Below are positions 62,187-64,000 of a DNA stretch of 64,000 nt, piece by piece. Below the pieces are notes generated by a model that saw only the letters and a list, made by a program, of their open reading frames with translations, had not been told where the DNA came from and searched no databases. Numbering within the stretch: position 1 is the first letter of the stretch; the number at the start of each line of letters is the position of its first letter. Origin of the DNA: Kappaphycus alvarezii (lineage: Eukaryota > Rhodophyta > Florideophyceae > Gigartinales > Solieriaceae); assembly GCA_002205965.3 (NCBI GenBank), contig NADL03000459.1, positions 496,001 through 560,000 of the forward strand. Reading direction: 5' to 3'. The position numbers were made by a program, and so were the translations under genes.

Positions 62187-63429
62187 TTACTCACATTTTT
62201 CCTCTCGATAATTAAATTCCACGGTCCTAAGCTGCAACTCAATGCACTTACGACGTTTGTTGCGATATAGCCCATGATCGCGACGATGCTTCTTCGCGAT
62301 ATCATCACTAATCGCGTAAAGCCTGTTCTTAAACTGCTTGTGATTACTAGCGTCCTCGATGCATAAGGGATGAATTTGATTGTGTATGTTAGTCAATGCA
62401 GCGCAAAGACGGAAAACCGAATCATAGAGCTCTTCTTTCCACCGCATTTTATTCACCATAAAAACCCAAAGCATGCACTTTCTACCAAAAAATTCTCCTT
62501 GATGATACAATAAGATGCAGTCTTCCTATTAACGGACTCATCTTCCCGCTATAGTAAACCATTCTTAGGTTTCTTCTTAGGAGTAACAGCCCTTGCCATC
62601 TCTGTGGCTCTTTGATACCTCTTGTCCATCGCTATAACCCACTGCCTCAGAAACTGCCCAGAAAGCGGTCCAACATCAGTAAAAAACCTCTCCTCTGTAG
62701 TCTTTTCCAGAGCGGACCTTTGAAATTTGATGTTCTTCTGAAATATTTACAAATCGGAAATTGAACAAGGATAGAACTTTTCACGATTGACTGCAAGCAC
62801 GTTCGAGAGAACAATTACCTCCACTTTAAACTCATACAATTTATGCTTCCCACTATAGTATACTTTCCCCTCATGCATATTACCATACAGTCGATTGGCC
62901 TGTTGAGATGTTACGTCGGTAACACAGCGGGAAACTGGGAAATTCTTAAAACTCTTTCTTTCATTAAGAAGCAAGCCGAATGGAAAGACAGAACGGTTGC
63001 GAACAACAAGAGAATCATACAATGATTGACTAAGAAGCTCAATAAATTTGGTCACCATTTTTTCAAATGAAGGCCCCTTTACACTGAAAACCTTTGCCAC
63101 AATCTCCCATTGTCCGCCGTCTTTCAGAGCAGTTAGAAGTAGCAGAACCATATCGTTTCCACCTAGTTTGATTTCCTTCCCGGGCCATCCTTATGACGCT
63201 CATTGACAATGTCTGCGATGCTATTCCGTACGGTACCAAATTTCGAAGCTTCGAAGTTTTTCATGTCGTGAATGGCCTTTGAGCCACCTGCCTCATAAAA
63301 AAAATCGAGTAGAGGGGAACTAGAAGAAGCGTCGTCGTCTATATCGCTGTCGTCAATCTCAGGTATGTCCTCAAGCTGAGCTTCCCGACTACCAAAGAAT
63401 GATTTTGTGATGATCCAGGTGTCCTGCAA
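62187..63429 (-). mobile_element. Harbinger-like (DDE_Tnp_4) transposase relic
   Basis: Three minus-strand frames in order. 63429-63163 has an acidic linker and ends GPGRKSN. 63151-62747 has LTALKDGGQWEIVAKVFSVK, SFEKMVTKFIELLS and the core YYSGKHKLYEFKVEVIVL with ISDL. 62510-62187 has the tail KMRWKEELYDSVFRLCAALT with IHPL. This matches transposases of the DDE_Tnp_4 type known from oomycetes and algae. Two frame changes, and a missing stretch between the last two blocks, make it inactive. Terminal repeats not found. Confidence 0.65.
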
Positions 63430-63456
63430 CTAGCCAAATATCAGGTCAATTCTGGC

Positions 63457-63993
63457 TCACAATAAGAAAAAAATCATAAAAAGGGGGTTCATTCCTTCTG
63501 AAGTAGCTCGCCGGCCCTGGCTCGGGCAAGGGGCCCTCCTTAAGACCCTAGTCTCCTCCCAGGAACTCAATCGGCTACAGCGTCCATTCCGCAGAATTGA
63601 ACACTCCGCTTCCTCGCGGAGCTTCCTCTGCTTTTCGGCATCCCTACTAGCCTGACGTTCATTCGCCTCCCGCTCCCTCGCAAGCCTTCTGTTCACCTCC
63701 TCCCCCGCCTGTAACTCCCTCTGCAGCGCTTCATCTGCACTGCGCTGTTTGCGCTGTCGCAATGCAGTTAAAAAGTCATCGCCAGTCAACAAGGCTCCAG
63801 ATCTTTTATTCACAGTTCCTGACTCTATTACCGGCCCATACGAGTGAAAAAAGTTTATCTTGCTTTTGTAATGTATGCAGAGCCGGTTGAGGTCATTGAA
63901 CGCCTCCTCGCGCGATTCGTACCCAGTTGTATTCCTTATGTCTGCTAACTTGATGAAATCAGGCAGAACTGACCTGGGAACGTTACAACACAC
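63457..63993 (-). CDS. partial ORF with coiled coil, runs to the window edge
   Basis: At least 178 codons, continuing toward the window end, so the start is not visible. An N-terminal part (DIRNTTGYESREEAFNDLNR) is followed by a charged Arg/Glu coiled coil (NRRLAREREANERQASRDAE). It is in the same strand and frame as the first transposase block, 28 bases upstream, and could be the N-terminal region or partner ORF of that element. I do not recognise the domain. Confidence 0.45.
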   Translation of the reverse strand: MCCNVPRSVLPDFIKLADIRNTTGYESREEAFNDLNRLCIHYKSKINFFHSYGPVIESGTVNKRSGALLTGDDFLTALRQRKQRSADEALQRELQAGEEVNRRLAREREANERQASRDAEKQRKLREEAECSILRNGRCSRLSSWEETRVLRRAPCPSQGRRATSEGMNPLFMIFFLL

Positions 63994-64000
63994 ACCACAG

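Overview
The window is nuclear DNA of a eukaryote: a few intron-poor host genes set in a large sea of decayed transposable elements. A red alga (florideophyte type) is my best guess but only an inference. It rests on the near absence of introns, a cyanobacterial-type membrane protein with an N-terminal extension containing an early Phe as in red-lineage plastid transit peptides, and the mixture of copia, piggyBac, MULE and Harbinger-like relics. No organism-specific marker (rRNA, organelle gene) is present.

Layout. 1-6.9 kb: repeat-rich DNA with a tRNA-like module and the C-terminal part of a non-LTR retrotransposon with a restriction-like endonuclease. 6.9-13 kb: host island with transportin (+), converging on a plastid-type membrane protein (-), then a small probable spliced gene (-). 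14-33 kb: mobile-looking island with an unknown membrane-anchored ORF, a MULE transposase, a RING plus coiled-coil locus, and on the minus strand a Ulp1-like protease ORF overlapping a UPF1-like SF1 helicase ORF. 33-38.9 kb: mostly non-coding, with a second endonuclease-type LINE remnant. 38.9-42.2 kb: short broken copia element with two LTRs. 43.5-47.6 kb: two piggyBac relics separated by a tRNA-like module. 50-52.4 kb: a host gene with a BRK-like domain and a repeated RxxS-hydrophobic-acidic motif. 54.6-61.7 kb: a broken copia element in minus orientation, itself split by a 1.8 kb insertion that carries an array of covarying hairpins. 62.2-64 kb: Harbinger-like transposase relic and a partial ORF running off the edge.

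How the parts relate. Transportin imports nuclear cargo, the membrane protein probably sits in the plastid, and the BRK-like protein is probably nuclear; they do not form a pathway. Both larger host genes share C/T-rich leaders, and both are broken only by apparent one-base losses, several at homopolymers, which points to base-calling errors more than to real decay. The least explained items are the Ulp1-helicase pair and the hairpin array.
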